DNA from: JACVRW01 sp052038485
GTDB taxonomy: Bacteria; Actinomycetota; Thermoleophilia; Solirubrobacterales; Thermoleophilaceae
Length of the DNA stretch: 64,000 bases
Direction: 5' to 3'
Assembly (NCBI GenBank): GCA_052038485.1
Contig: JBQGCL010000106.1
Span: forward strand, 80,788 to 144,787
Shown: positions 8,821 to 16,464 of the stretch, piece after piece
Position numbering within the stretch: the stretch's first letter is position 1
Layout: each line of letters begins with the position of its first letter
The notes under the pieces: model-generated
Told to the model about the DNA's origin: nothing
Database searches by the model: none
Seen by the model: only the letters and a program-made list of their open reading frames with translations
Program-made: the position numbers and the translations under genes

Positions 8821-9350
8821 GCACGTCGCCTGAGCAGCTTGCTCAGGATGAACAGCCCGACGATCCCGAGCCCGACCGCCGGGAGCCCGGTGGGCGACGC
8901 CGGACGTGGGGCGGGGGGTGGCGCCACACGCGGGACGGCGACCGGCCCCATACCGGCCAGGCTCGCTGCCGGGCCCGGCGGCCGCGCGCCGCGGCGCAGC
9001 GCGATGCCGGCGCCGAGCAGGAACGCGCCGATCAGCACGACGGGGAGCAGGTCGAGCCCGGTGTTCGGCAGCGTCGCCTCGTCGGACTCGGTGCCCTGGG
9101 CCGTGGTGCCCGCGGTGTCACTGGGGGTTGTCTGCGCGGTGGTCGAGGTGGTGCCGTCGTCCGACCCGCCGGTCTGCGAGCCGTTGTCGCCGCCGCCGTT
9201 GCCGCCACCACCGCCGCCGCCCCCGCCGCCGCCCTGACCCTCGAACGGGTCGACGTACTGGTCGTCGCCCGCGCTCTGGGCGTGAACGACGGCCGGCAGG
9301 GCGAGTGCCAGCGTGAGCAGCATGAAGATGACTTTCGCGCTGGAACGCAT
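8817..9350 (-). CDS. Secreted Gly-rich protein with LPNTG-like motif and two C-terminal hydrophobic segments
   Basis: This 177-residue protein has a signal peptide (residues 1-24, ending VVHA), a run of eleven glycines (about 40-50), and a Thr/Ser/Gly-rich linker. LPNTG follows at 94-98 with a hydrophobic stretch and LRRGAR, which by itself is a textbook sortase signal. Unlike normal sortase substrates it does not end there. A Pro/Ala-rich spacer (about 122-150) leads to a second hydrophobic segment and the basic end KLLRRRA. It may therefore be a membrane protein rather than a wall-anchored one. It is co-transcribed between the ligase-type gene and the GT4-GT2 fusion (GTGA overlap). Function unknown. 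Confidence 0.72.
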   Translation of the reverse strand: MRSSAKVIFMLLTLALALPAVVHAQSAGDDQYVDPFEGQGGGGGGGGGGGNGGGDNGSQTGGSDDGTTSTTAQTTPSDTAGTTAQGTESDEATLPNTGLDLLPVVLIGAFLLGAGIALRRGARPPGPAASLAGMGPVAVPRVAPPPAPRPASPTGLPAVGLGIVGLFILSKLLRRRA

Positions 9351-9352
9351 CG

Positions 9353-10843
9353 TCAGATTCCTACCAGATCGGCCTCTTGCTCACGCCAGGCGGGACGGGC
9401 GGAGAGCTCCTCGCTCCACGCGATCGCGGCGGCTCCCAGTGCCAGCGCGGGCAGCGTCACGGCCGGCATCTCCCAGTCCCAGTCGAGTCCCGCGTGGACC
9501 GCCCAGGCGGCCATCCCGCCCGCCAGCGCCGTGGCCGGGCCCGGCGCGATCCGGTGCAGGCGCACGACCGCGGCCGCCGTACCCGCCAGGAAGGCGAGCA
9601 GGAAGGCAAACCCGATCACCCCCAGCTCCGCGAGCGTCTCCAGGTAGAGGGAGTGGGCGTCGCCGGATTTGTCGACACGGTCGCGCTGCTTGCGCCACTC
9701 GACCTCGAAGCCGCCGGAGCCGAGCCCCCGGACCGGGTGGTCCGCCCACGTGGAGATCGCGACCTCCCAGTAGCGGTAGCGATTGGTGTCGATCGAGCTC
9801 AGGCGGCCGGGATCGGCACCCTCGACCGGGGACGTGCCCTCGGGCTTGCCCTCGAGCACCGCCGCCGCGAGCGCGGCGGCGACGATCAGCACGCCGGCGA
9901 CGATGAGCACCGCGGTCGGCCGTGAGACCCGCAGCGAGGGGGCCGCTTCGGCCTCTGCTCGCTCCGGCGATCGCCGCGCGACCACGAACGCGGCGGCGAG
10001 CGCGAGCGCGACCAGCGCTCCGAACATGATCAGACCCTCGGTCGAGTCGCCCTGCTCGCCGCGCTCGATCGACTCCACCGTCGGCAGCAGGCTCGATACG
10101 AAAGCCGCCACTCCGGCCGCGACCACCAGCGCGAACGCGGCCCGTAGCTGGGGGCGGCCCTCCGGAGCGAGCGCGACCAGGAACAGCACCCCGGCCGCCA
10201 CCGCGGCAAGCGCACCGCGGGAGAACGACAGGTAGACGCCCAGCCCGAGCGCTACGCCGGCCGCGGCCGCGGCGCCGCGCAGCGCCGGCCGGCGCTCGGG
10301 GTCGCCCGCCACGCGTACGGCGAGCACGAAGCCGATCGCCCCCAGCAGGCCGAGCGCGTTCCAGTAGGAGATCGGCTGCTCCAGGCGCCCGGCGGCGGAT
10401 CTGCTGCGCTCGAACTCGAACACGCCGGGCAGCAGGCGCTCCGAAAGGGCGTAGGCGATCACGACGAAGGCACCCAGCACCAGCCCCGGCTCGAGCCAGC
10501 GCCGTGCCGGTGCACCGCGCAGCAGCACGGTCGCCGCGAAGAAGAAGCCGAGATAGAGCAGCAGGCGCTGGAGGTCGCCCTGGGCGCGCCCGCCGAGCGG
10601 GGTCCAGGCGATCGAGACGGCCGTCCAGAGCGTCAGCAGCGCGAAGCCGGCTAGCGCGACCCGGCCGGGTGTCGACGAGGGCAGCGGGCGAGGCGCCACC
10701 AGCGCGAGCACGACCACCAGCACCCAGGCGGCGCCCGCGGCGATCAGTCTGGCCTCCGGGAAGTAACCCCCCGAGAAGAAGGCGAGCGCGGTCGGTCCGA
10801 AGATCACGACCGCGGCGCCTACGGCCAGCACCGATCTCCGCAT
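9353..10843 (-). CDS. O-antigen ligase/polymerase family membrane protein (Wzy_C)
   Basis: This 496-residue polytopic protein carries the Wzy_C signature in its large outside loop: RGLGSGGFEVEWRKQRDRV followed by AHSLYLETLAELGVIGFAF, with the conserved His typical of WaaL/PglL/TuaE-like enzymes that transfer or polymerise lipid-linked glycans. It starts MRRSVLAVGAAVVIFGPTAL and is clearly paralogous to the protein at 32236-33777. Its ATG faces the small gene at 10884 across a 40-bp divergent promoter gap. It leads the minus operon down to 5513. Whether it is a ligase or a polymerase cannot be decided from sequence alone. Confidence 0.83.
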   Translation of the reverse strand: MRRSVLAVGAAVVIFGPTALAFFSGGYFPEARLIAAGAAWVLVVVLALVAPRPLPSSTPGRVALAGFALLTLWTAVSIAWTPLGGRAQGDLQRLLLYLGFFFAATVLLRGAPARRWLEPGLVLGAFVVIAYALSERLLPGVFEFERSRSAAGRLEQPISYWNALGLLGAIGFVLAVRVAGDPERRPALRGAAAAAGVALGLGVYLSFSRGALAAVAAGVLFLVALAPEGRPQLRAAFALVVAAGVAAFVSSLLPTVESIERGEQGDSTEGLIMFGALVALALAAAFVVARRSPERAEAEAAPSLRVSRPTAVLIVAGVLIVAAALAAAVLEGKPEGTSPVEGADPGRLSSIDTNRYRYWEVAISTWADHPVRGLGSGGFEVEWRKQRDRVDKSGDAHSLYLETLAELGVIGFAFLLAFLAGTAAAVVRLHRIAPGPATALAGGMAAWAVHAGLDWDWEMPAVTLPALALGAAAIAWSEELSARPAWREQEADLVGI

Positions 10844-10851
10844 CGGAGCCC

Positions 10852-10857
10852 ACAGTA
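10852..10857 (-). promoter_or_regulatory. -10 hexamer TACTGT
   Basis: TACTGT is 8 nt before the ATG at 10843, leaving room for almost no leader. It shares the 40-bp gap with the oppositely directed hexamer at 10870. Confidence 0.5.
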
Positions 10858-10869
10858 GCCGAGCTTGCC

Positions 10870-10875
10870 TACACT
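10870..10875 (+). promoter_or_regulatory. -10 hexamer TACACT
   Basis: TACACT is 8 nt before the ATG at 10884 and is the likely leaderless promoter of the small membrane-anchored protein. Confidence 0.5.
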
Positions 10876-10883
10876 CGGCTCCG

Positions 10884-11294
10884 ATGAAAAACGCGCTCGT
10901 ACGGACCGCCCTGGTCGTGCTCGCCGTGGGCGTGGGAGCGTGGCTCGCGGTGGGTTATCGGAACGCGCGGTTGGAGGCGAAGGGAGAATCCGCGGTCGCG
11001 GCCATGAGGGACGCGCCGATCTCCACGGCCAGGGCGCGCGACGCGCTCGAGGCGCTCGAGGACGCCCGCTTCTGGAGCGCCGATCAGGCTCCCAAGCTCA
11101 CCGAGGGCAATCTGCGGCTGTTCATCGGGCAACGCCAGCGGGCGGCCGAGCTCTCGCGCCAGGTCACCGCCGACGAGCCGGACAACGGCAGCGGCTGGTT
11201 TCTCGCCTACCTCGCCGAGCGGGGCCCCGCCAGGCGCGCCGCACTGCGCCACCTGAAGGAGCTCGATCCGTGGGCCGGCGACGTCCTGCCCTAG
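10884..11294 (+). CDS. Small membrane-anchored TPR-like protein, partner of ligase-type gene
   Basis: This 136-residue protein has one N-terminal membrane helix (about 5-24) and a helical outside part. It contains LEDARFWSADQAPKLTEGNL, then ADEPDNGSGWFLAYLAE and HLKELDPWAG, which look like one or two degenerate tetratricopeptide repeats. It is paralogous to the protein at 31863-32258 (shared LEDARF, EP-N---W and L--LDP/NP patterns). Each copy sits next to an O-antigen-ligase-type gene, so a helper role for that enzyme is a fair inference. The start ATG is fixed by TACACT 8 nt upstream. No family name is recognised. Confidence 0.7.
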   Translation: MKNALVRTALVVLAVGVGAWLAVGYRNARLEAKGESAVAAMRDAPISTARARDALEALEDARFWSADQAPKLTEGNLRLFIGQRQRAAELSRQVTADEPDNGSGWFLAYLAERGPARRAALRHLKELDPWAGDVLP

Positions 11295-11298
11295 CCGC

Positions 11299-12153
11299 CT
11301 AGGTCTCGTCGCGGCGCGACAGCACCGCCGGCTCCGACCCGTTCACCCGCTCCTTGCGGCGGCTCAGCCCCCGAAAGGGCCGCCGGCTGCGCGTCTGGCT
11401 GCCCGCCGCGCGCAGCTGCTCGCGGCGGCGGCCGCTCAGCTCCAGCCGCAGCCGTGGCACGAGGATCAGCGCCTCGAACGCGATCGGCAGCGACATCTTG
11501 CTCTGCCCGGCCTCGCGGTCGCGGAACGTGATCGGCACCTCGGTGACCTTGAAGCCCGCCAGCAGCGCGCGGTAGGTCAGCTCGATGTTGAAGACGTAGC
11601 CCTGGGCGCGCAGCGTCGACGGCTCGATCGTCTGAAGCACCTGGCGGCGGACGCAGCGGAAGCCGCTGGTCAGGTCGTTGATGCGTACGCCGAGGATCGC
11701 GCGTGCGTAAATCGAGCCGAACCGGCTCAGGAAGCGGCGCAGGCGCGGCCAGTCCATGATCTCGCCCCCGTCGACGTAGCGCGAGCCGAGCACGAGGTCG
11801 CTCGACTGCGCGGCCTCGATCAGGGCGGCCAGGTGGTTGGGGTCGTGCGAAAAGTCGGCGTCCATCACGATCACGAACTCCGCGCCGCGCTCGACGGCGT
11901 ACTGGAAGCCGGCCAGGTAGGCCTTGCCGAGCCCGTCCTTGCCGGTCCGGTGCAGGACCTCGACGCCGTGGAGCTCCTGGGCGAGCTGGTCGGCCAGCTC
12001 GCCGGTGCCGTCGGGCGAGGCGTCGTCCACGACCAGCACGCGCCAGTCGGCGGGCACGACCCGCTCGAGCGCGTCCACGGTCGCGCGGACGACCTTGTCG
12101 AGGTTGCCGACCTCGTTGTAGGTCGGCAGGAAGAGCCAAACGCTCGCCGGCAT
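11299..12153 (-). CDS. ppm1: Polyprenol monophosphomannose synthase (GT2)
   Basis: This 284-residue protein has a GT2 domain very close to dolichol/polyprenol-phosphate mannose synthases, which transfer mannose from GDP-mannose to polyprenyl phosphate. Motifs are FLPTYNEVGNLDKVVRATVD, VVDDASPDGTGELAD, VMDADFSHDP (catalytic DAD) and SGFRCVRRQVL, then the conserved GYVFNIELTYRALLAGFKV and REAGQSKMSLPIAFEAL. Unlike DPMS with membrane helices, it ends in a basic Ser/Arg-rich tail, as in actinobacterial Ppm1 catalytic domains. It should supply polyprenol-P-mannose to GT-C enzymes. It is divergent from the GT4 gene at 12217 and convergent with the gene ending at 11294. Confidence 0.88.
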   Translation of the reverse strand: MPASVWLFLPTYNEVGNLDKVVRATVDALERVVPADWRVLVVDDASPDGTGELADQLAQELHGVEVLHRTGKDGLGKAYLAGFQYAVERGAEFVIVMDADFSHDPNHLAALIEAAQSSDLVLGSRYVDGGEIMDWPRLRRFLSRFGSIYARAILGVRINDLTSGFRCVRRQVLQTIEPSTLRAQGYVFNIELTYRALLAGFKVTEVPITFRDREAGQSKMSLPIAFEALILVPRLRLELSGRRREQLRAAGSQTRSRRPFRGLSRRKERVNGSEPAVLSRRDET

Positions 12154-12161
12154 GGAAGGAG

Positions 12162-12167
12162 ACGATA
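12162..12167 (-). promoter_or_regulatory. -10 hexamer TATCGT
   Basis: TATCGT is 8 nt before the ATG at 12153 of the polyprenol-P-mannose synthase. Confidence 0.5.
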
Positions 12168-12201
12168 AGGGTCACACGGCGCGCATGCCACCGGTTACCG
12201 C

Positions 12202-12207
12202 TACCGT
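12202..12207 (+). promoter_or_regulatory. -10 hexamer TACCGT
   Basis: TACCGT is 9 nt before the ATG at 12217. Confidence 0.5.
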
Positions 12208-12216
12208 CTCCGCCCC

Positions 12217-13404
12217 ATGGCCGCGACCGTCGAACCGCGACCGCTCAAGATTCTCGTCCTGGCCGACCGCGACTGGACCCACCACGACACAGGCGGTAAC
12301 GGCGCCAACATCGAGGCCCAGGTGAGCCGCTGGGTGGCGTGGGGGAACCACGTCACCGTCGTCACCGGCAGCTATCCGGGCGCCAAGAAGGTCGAGCACC
12401 TGGGCCCCCGGCTGACCGTCCACCGCGCCGGCAACAGGGCGACGGTGTTCCCGCGCGCGTTCCTGACCGTGATGCGCGGCGTGGGCAGGGACGCCGACGT
12501 GGTCGTCGAGGTGATCAACGGGATCACGTTCCTCACGCCGCTGTGGCTGCGCAAGCCGCGCGTGGCGATGGTCCACCACGTGCACCGCGAGCTGTTCATC
12601 GGCGAGTTCGGCCTGGCCGGCCACCTGGTCTACTGGCTCGCCGAGCGGCTGCCGCTGATGCTGCTCTACAGGCGCACGCCGTTCATGACGATCTCGAACG
12701 CGGCGCGCGACGACCTCGTGCGCGACGGCATCCCGCGCGACCACATAACGGTCGAGTACCTGGGCGTGGACGGCGAGAAGTACGCGCGCGGCACGCGCGC
12801 CGAGCGGCCGCGGCTGATCTTCGTCGGCCGCCTCAAGGCCTACAAGAACGTCGAGGCGATCTTCGACGTGCTCGAGGCGATCCCCGAGCTCGGGCTCGAC
12901 GTCGTCGGCGAGGGTGACCACCGGCCCGACCTCGAGTCGGAGATCGCCCGCCGCGGTCTGAGCGACCGGGTCGCCATGCACGGCTACGTCGACGAGCGGC
13001 GCAAGGCCGAGCTGTACGGGAGCGCCTGGATCAACATGACCGCGTCGCAGTCCGAGGGCTGGTCGCTGACCGTGATGGAGGCGGCGCTCTGCGGCACGCC
13101 CAGCATCGCGCTGGCGATCGGCGGGCTGCCGGAGTCGATCGTGGACGGCACCACCGGCCTGCTCGCAAACGACACGGCCGGGCTGATCGCCCAGACGCGC
13201 CGCCTACTCGACGATCCCGGCCTGCGCGAGTCGCTCGGGGACGCCGCGGAGCGCCGCGCGCGCGGGTTCACCTGGGACAGCTCGGCGCGCTCCTATCTGA
13301 GCGTGATGCGCCGGCAGGCGGGCCTCCCGCCCGGTCAGGACCAGATCTTCCAGGGGGCGTTGCCCGCCGACCAGGCGTCGTTGAGCAGCACCGAGTCCTT
13401 GTAG
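12217..13404 (+). CDS. Glycosyltransferase family 4
   Basis: This 395-residue GT-B enzyme opens KILVLADRDWTHHDTGGNGA, resembling the glycogen-synthase-like 'GG' loop for NDP binding. The C-domain has RPRLIFVGRLKAYKNVEAIF and ASQSEGWSLTVMEAALCGTP, with the GT4 E-x7-E acidic pair. It is a monocistronic unit with its own promoter. The last 70 bases (13335-13404) also encode the end of the cytidylyltransferase on the other strand, so its C-terminal tail after RRQAGLPPG may be an extension without function. Acceptor unknown. Confidence 0.85.
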   Translation: MAATVEPRPLKILVLADRDWTHHDTGGNGANIEAQVSRWVAWGNHVTVVTGSYPGAKKVEHLGPRLTVHRAGNRATVFPRAFLTVMRGVGRDADVVVEVINGITFLTPLWLRKPRVAMVHHVHRELFIGEFGLAGHLVYWLAERLPLMLLYRRTPFMTISNAARDDLVRDGIPRDHITVEYLGVDGEKYARGTRAERPRLIFVGRLKAYKNVEAIFDVLEAIPELGLDVVGEGDHRPDLESEIARRGLSDRVAMHGYVDERRKAELYGSAWINMTASQSEGWSLTVMEAALCGTPSIALAIGGLPESIVDGTTGLLANDTAGLIAQTRRLLDDPGLRESLGDAAERRARGFTWDSSARSYLSVMRRQAGLPPGQDQIFQGALPADQASLSSTESL

Positions 13405-14054
13405 GTGTCCATGCACTCCCAGAAGCCGTCGTGGCGGAAGGCGTGCAACTGGCCCTCGGCGGCCAGCCGCTCGAGCGGCTCGCGCTCGAGCACGGATTCC
13501 TCGCCGATGTAGTCGAGCGCGCCCGGCTCGAAGCAGAAGAAGCCGCCGTTGATCCAGTGCTCGAGCCGCGGCTTCTCCGCGAAGCCGCGCACGCGGCCGT
13601 CGCCGTTGAGCTCGGCGACGCCGAACTGGAGCTCGGGCCGGACCACGGTCATCGTTCCGAGGCTGCCGTGCTCGCGGTGGAAGGCGGTCAGCGCGTTGAG
13701 GTCGATGTCGGCCACGCCGTCGGCGTAGGTGGCGCAGAAGGAGCGGCCCTCGAGGGCTTCCCCCGCCTGGTGTAGGCGCCCACCGGTTGGGGTATCGAGG
13801 CCCGTTTCGAGACAGCGCACCTCGACGTCGTCGGGCCACCCGCGCGACCGCACGTACTCCTCGATCAGCTCGCCCTTGTAGCCCGTGCAGAGCAGGAAGC
13901 GCTTGAAGCCCTGGGCGGCGTAGATCTGGATCACGTGCCAGACGATCGGCTCGCCGCCGATCTCGACCAGCGGCTTGGGGATCGACATGGTGTGCTCCTG
14001 CAGTCGCGTGCCGCGACCGCCGCAGAGGATCACGACGTCGTCGAGGTCGTGCAT
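13335..14054 (-). CDS. rfbF: Glucose-1-phosphate cytidylyltransferase
   Basis: This 239-residue nucleotidyltransferase should form CDP-glucose from CTP and glucose-1-phosphate, the first step to CDP-dideoxy or branched sugars. The N-terminal LCGGRGTRLQEHTMSIPKPL and EIGGEPIVWHVIQIY match RfbF better than RmlA or GalU. Further support is TGYKGELIEEYV, DGVADIDLNALTAFH and the C-terminal FWECMDTYKDSVLLND. ATG 14054 is chosen because TAGGTT lies 7 nt upstream and the protein then starts at the fold; an ATG at 14105 would add 17 unconserved residues. No CDP-glucose dehydratase is present in the window, so the pathway must be completed elsewhere, or the product differs. Confidence 0.84.
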   Translation of the reverse strand: MHDLDDVVILCGGRGTRLQEHTMSIPKPLVEIGGEPIVWHVIQIYAAQGFKRFLLCTGYKGELIEEYVRSRGWPDDVEVRCLETGLDTPTGGRLHQAGEALEGRSFCATYADGVADIDLNALTAFHREHGSLGTMTVVRPELQFGVAELNGDGRVRGFAEKPRLEHWINGGFFCFEPGALDYIGEESVLEREPLERLAAEGQLHAFRHDGFWECMDTYKDSVLLNDAWSAGNAPWKIWS

Positions 14055-14061
14055 CGACAGG

Positions 14062-14067
14062 AACCTA
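14062..14067 (-). promoter_or_regulatory. -10 hexamer TAGGTT
   Basis: TAGGTT is 7 nt before the ATG at 14054. It decides that start over the ATG at 14105. Confidence 0.5.
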
Positions 14068-14090
14068 ATACACAGGAGGCCAACCCACGG

Positions 14091-14096
14091 TAAGTT
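14091..14096 (+). promoter_or_regulatory. -10 hexamer TAAGTT
   Basis: TAAGTT is 7 nt before the ATG at 14104. It decides the start over more upstream in-frame codons. Confidence 0.52.
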
Positions 14097-14103
14097 GATC
14101 GCC

Positions 14104-14916
14104 ATGGCGCCGTGGATGTCGGTCGTGATTCCGGCCTACAACGAGGAGATGACCGTCGCGGGCACGGTCTCGGCCGCCCGCGCCTGGCTCGAGGAGCGCG
14201 GCGCGACCTACGAGATCGTGGTGGTCGACAACGCCAGCACGGACCGCACGGTCGAGACCCTGAAGCCGCTGCTCGACGGCGACAAGGTGCGCCTGCTGCG
14301 CAACGACGTGAACCGCGGCAAGGGCTACTCGGTGCGCCGCGGCATGCTCGACACGACCGGCGAGCTGCGCCTGATGTGCGACGCCGACTGCCTCCCCTCG
14401 CTCGCCTCCCTCGGCGAGATGGTCGAGCTGATCGAGGACGCCGACGTGGTGATCGGGTCGCGCAACGTGTCCGGATCGCGCGTCGACAAGACCCAGCCGC
14501 TGCGCCGCCGGGTCGCGAGCTGGAACTTCCTCAACCTGTGCCGGCTGGCGATGAAGGAGCCGAGCCGCGACATCTTCTGCGGCTTCAAGCTGTTTCGCTC
14601 CGAGGTCGCCGACACCGCGTTCCGCCACCAGAGCCTCGAGGGGTGGGCGTTCGACATCGAGGTGCTGGCGCTTGCGCGCCGCCTGGGCTTCAGGGTGCGC
14701 GAGGCCGGCATCGTCTGGAACGACCGCGAGGGCTCGCGCCTGTCGATGCACCGCGTGCTGATCCCGGTGATCGTCGAGCTGGTCCAGGCCCGGCGCAACG
14801 TCCGGCGGGCCGTCAAGGCTGAACGGGGGCGATTTCCCCGGCGTGACCGCAGCCGGGCGATGACCGCGGACGCCGCGGAGGCCGCGCCCGAGCCGGCCCG
14901 CCCGTCTGGGAGCTGA
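14104..14916 (+). CDS. GT2 glycosyltransferase, polyprenyl-phosphate sugar synthase type
   Basis: This 270-residue GT-A enzyme has SVVIPAYNEEMTVAGTVSAA, VVVDNASTDRTVETLK, NRGKGYSVRRGMLDTTG and MCDADCLPSLASLG. The last replaces the usual DADLS/T with DADC but keeps the catalytic acids. It also has FCGFKLFRSEVADTAF and GWAFDIEVLALARRLGF, as in dolichyl-phosphate beta-glucosyltransferase-like proteins. It likely makes a polyprenyl-P-hexose for GT-C enzymes. It has no membrane helix. A basic, low-complexity tail follows residue 235. The TTG of the downstream methyltransferase follows after 6 bp, so the two form an operon. Confidence 0.82.
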   Translation: MAPWMSVVIPAYNEEMTVAGTVSAARAWLEERGATYEIVVVDNASTDRTVETLKPLLDGDKVRLLRNDVNRGKGYSVRRGMLDTTGELRLMCDADCLPSLASLGEMVELIEDADVVIGSRNVSGSRVDKTQPLRRRVASWNFLNLCRLAMKEPSRDIFCGFKLFRSEVADTAFRHQSLEGWAFDIEVLALARRLGFRVREAGIVWNDREGSRLSMHRVLIPVIVELVQARRNVRRAVKAERGRFPRRDRSRAMTADAAEAAPEPARPSGS

Positions 14917-14922
14917 GGCGAG

Positions 14923-15666
14923 TTGGAGGAGTGGCGCTACCGCGAGCTCTACGAGCTCGAGGACAGGCATTGGTGGTTCCGCTCGCGACGCAGGGTCGTG
15001 CAGGCCCTGCTCGAACGTGCGTCGCTGGGCCCCTCGCCGCGCATCCTCGACGCCGGCTGCGGCACCGGGCGCAACCTGGTCGAGTACGCCACGCTCGGGG
15101 AGGTCGAGGGCGTGGACTTCTCGGCCGAGGCCGTCGAGTTCTGCCGCCTGCGTGGCCTGAATGGGGTACGGCAGGCCGCGCTCGAGCAGCTCCCGTTCGA
15201 GAGCGACCGCTTCGACCTGATCGTCGCCACCGACGTGGTCGAGCACCTCGACGACGACCGCCTGGCGCTGGCCGAGCTGGGCCGGGTTGCGGCGCCCGGC
15301 GGGCGGCTCGTACTCACGGTTCCTGCGTATACGTGGCTCTGGAGCCAGCACGACGAGTCGCTGCACCACAAGCGCCGCTACACCGCCGGGCGCATGCGCA
15401 CGCAGCTCGTCGCGGCCGGCTGGACGCCCAGCTTCACGACCTATTTCTTCACTGCCCTGCTGCCCGGCGTGGCCGCGGTGCGCGCGTTTCGGCGCGCCGA
15501 CCGCAACGGCGGCTCCGAGACGGCCGAGTCCGACTGCTCGCTGGGCTCGCCTGGGGTCGGACGGCTGCTCGAGCTGCCCTCACGCGGCGAGGCCCGCCTG
15601 ATCGCAAATGGGGTACGGCTGCCGGCCGGGGTCTCGCTCGGCGTGGTGGCGACTAGAGGCGCCTGA
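14923..15666 (+). CDS. Class I SAM-dependent methyltransferase
   Basis: This 247-residue protein has a Methyltransf_11-like domain: RILDAGCGTGRNLVEYATLG (SAM loop), DFSAEAVEFC, then LPFESDRFDLIVATDVVEHL and GGRLVLTVPAYTWLWSQHDE. The last, with HHKRRYTAGRM, is frequent in methyltransferases placed in glycan clusters beside dolichyl-P-sugar synthases. It starts with TTG at 14923, the only in-frame start that keeps the conserved LYELEDRHWWF N-terminus. The substrate may be a sugar or lipid carrier; the sequence does not tell. The last 14 bp overlap the convergent GT2 gene. Confidence 0.82.
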   Translation: MEEWRYRELYELEDRHWWFRSRRRVVQALLERASLGPSPRILDAGCGTGRNLVEYATLGEVEGVDFSAEAVEFCRLRGLNGVRQAALEQLPFESDRFDLIVATDVVEHLDDDRLALAELGRVAAPGGRLVLTVPAYTWLWSQHDESLHHKRRYTAGRMRTQLVAAGWTPSFTTYFFTALLPGVAAVRAFRRADRNGGSETAESDCSLGSPGVGRLLELPSRGEARLIANGVRLPAGVSLGVVATRGA

Positions 15667-16402
15667 ACCGCAGCCGGACCAGGTCGTAGAGCATCCGCAG
15701 CGCGTCGCCGATCCCGCCGACGCGCGACTCCTCGACGTGGCGCCACTTGACCGGCACCTCGGCGATCTCCCAGCCGCGCCGGTGCGCTCGCACCAGCACC
15801 TCGGCGTCGAATCCGAACCGGAACGTCTCAAGCGGCGCGAACAGCGCCTCCGCCGCCTCCGCGGTGAACAGCTTGAACCCGCATTGGGTGTCGCGGATGC
15901 CGGGCAGGACCAGCAGGCGCAGGATGCGGTTGTACGTGCGGCCCATGAACTCGCGCCAGGCCGGCTGGTGGATCTGGATGTCGCTGCCGGGCGCGTCGCG
16001 CGACGCGATCGCCACCTGGCAGGCCCCGCCCAGCCGCTCGCGCAGGCGCGGCAGCTCCTCGATCGGCGTGCTCAGGTCGGCGTCGCTGAACGCACGCAGT
16101 GCGCCGCCCGCATTGAGCATGCCCTCTCGCACCGCGGCGCCCTTGCCCTGGTTCTCGGGCAGTTGGAGGACCCGCAGCTGGGGCCACTCGCCGGCCAGCG
16201 CCGCGGCCACCGCGGCGGTGTTGTCGCGGCTGCCGTCGTCGACTACCAGCACCTCGTAGCTGTCCGTGCCGGCGTCGAGGTACTCGCGCATCCGCGCCAG
16301 CGTGGGGGGCAGGCGAATGGCCTCGTCGAACGCGGGGATGACCACGCTCAGGTCGACCGGGTTGAGGCGGGGGGTCGGCGGCGTCACCTTGGTTATTCTC
16401 AT
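15653..16402 (-). CDS. Dolichyl/polyprenyl-phosphate glucosyltransferase-like GT2
   Basis: This 249-residue GT-A enzyme has all the Alg5/DPG-synthase-like motifs: SVVIPAFDEAIRLPPTLARM, VVDDGSRDNTAAVA, NQGKGAAVREGML, FSDADLSTPIEELPRL (DAD), DTQCGFKLFTAEAAEALF and RFGFDAEVLVRAHRRGWEIA. It should produce a polyprenyl-P-glucose (or similar) from an NDP-sugar. ATG 16402 is a good start for the fold, although a TACAGT at 16460-16465 would give a leader of about 50 nt. It is divergent from the YfhO genes and convergent with the methyltransferase. Confidence 0.84.
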   Translation of the reverse strand: MRITKVTPPTPRLNPVDLSVVIPAFDEAIRLPPTLARMREYLDAGTDSYEVLVVDDGSRDNTAAVAAALAGEWPQLRVLQLPENQGKGAAVREGMLNAGGALRAFSDADLSTPIEELPRLRERLGGACQVAIASRDAPGSDIQIHQPAWREFMGRTYNRILRLLVLPGIRDTQCGFKLFTAEAAEALFAPLETFRFGFDAEVLVRAHRRGWEIAEVPVKWRHVEESRVGGIGDALRMLYDLVRLRFRRL

Positions 16403-16464
16403 CGCTCGCGCCGGTGCCGCCGTCGGGAGGGTGAGGGCATCGACCCCGCGCGATCTTCGACTGT

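Noticed and set aside
9180..9240. CCG/CCC repeat as a CRISPR or satellite
   Set aside because: It is the codon run for eleven glycines in the LPNTG protein; no spacers or direct repeats.
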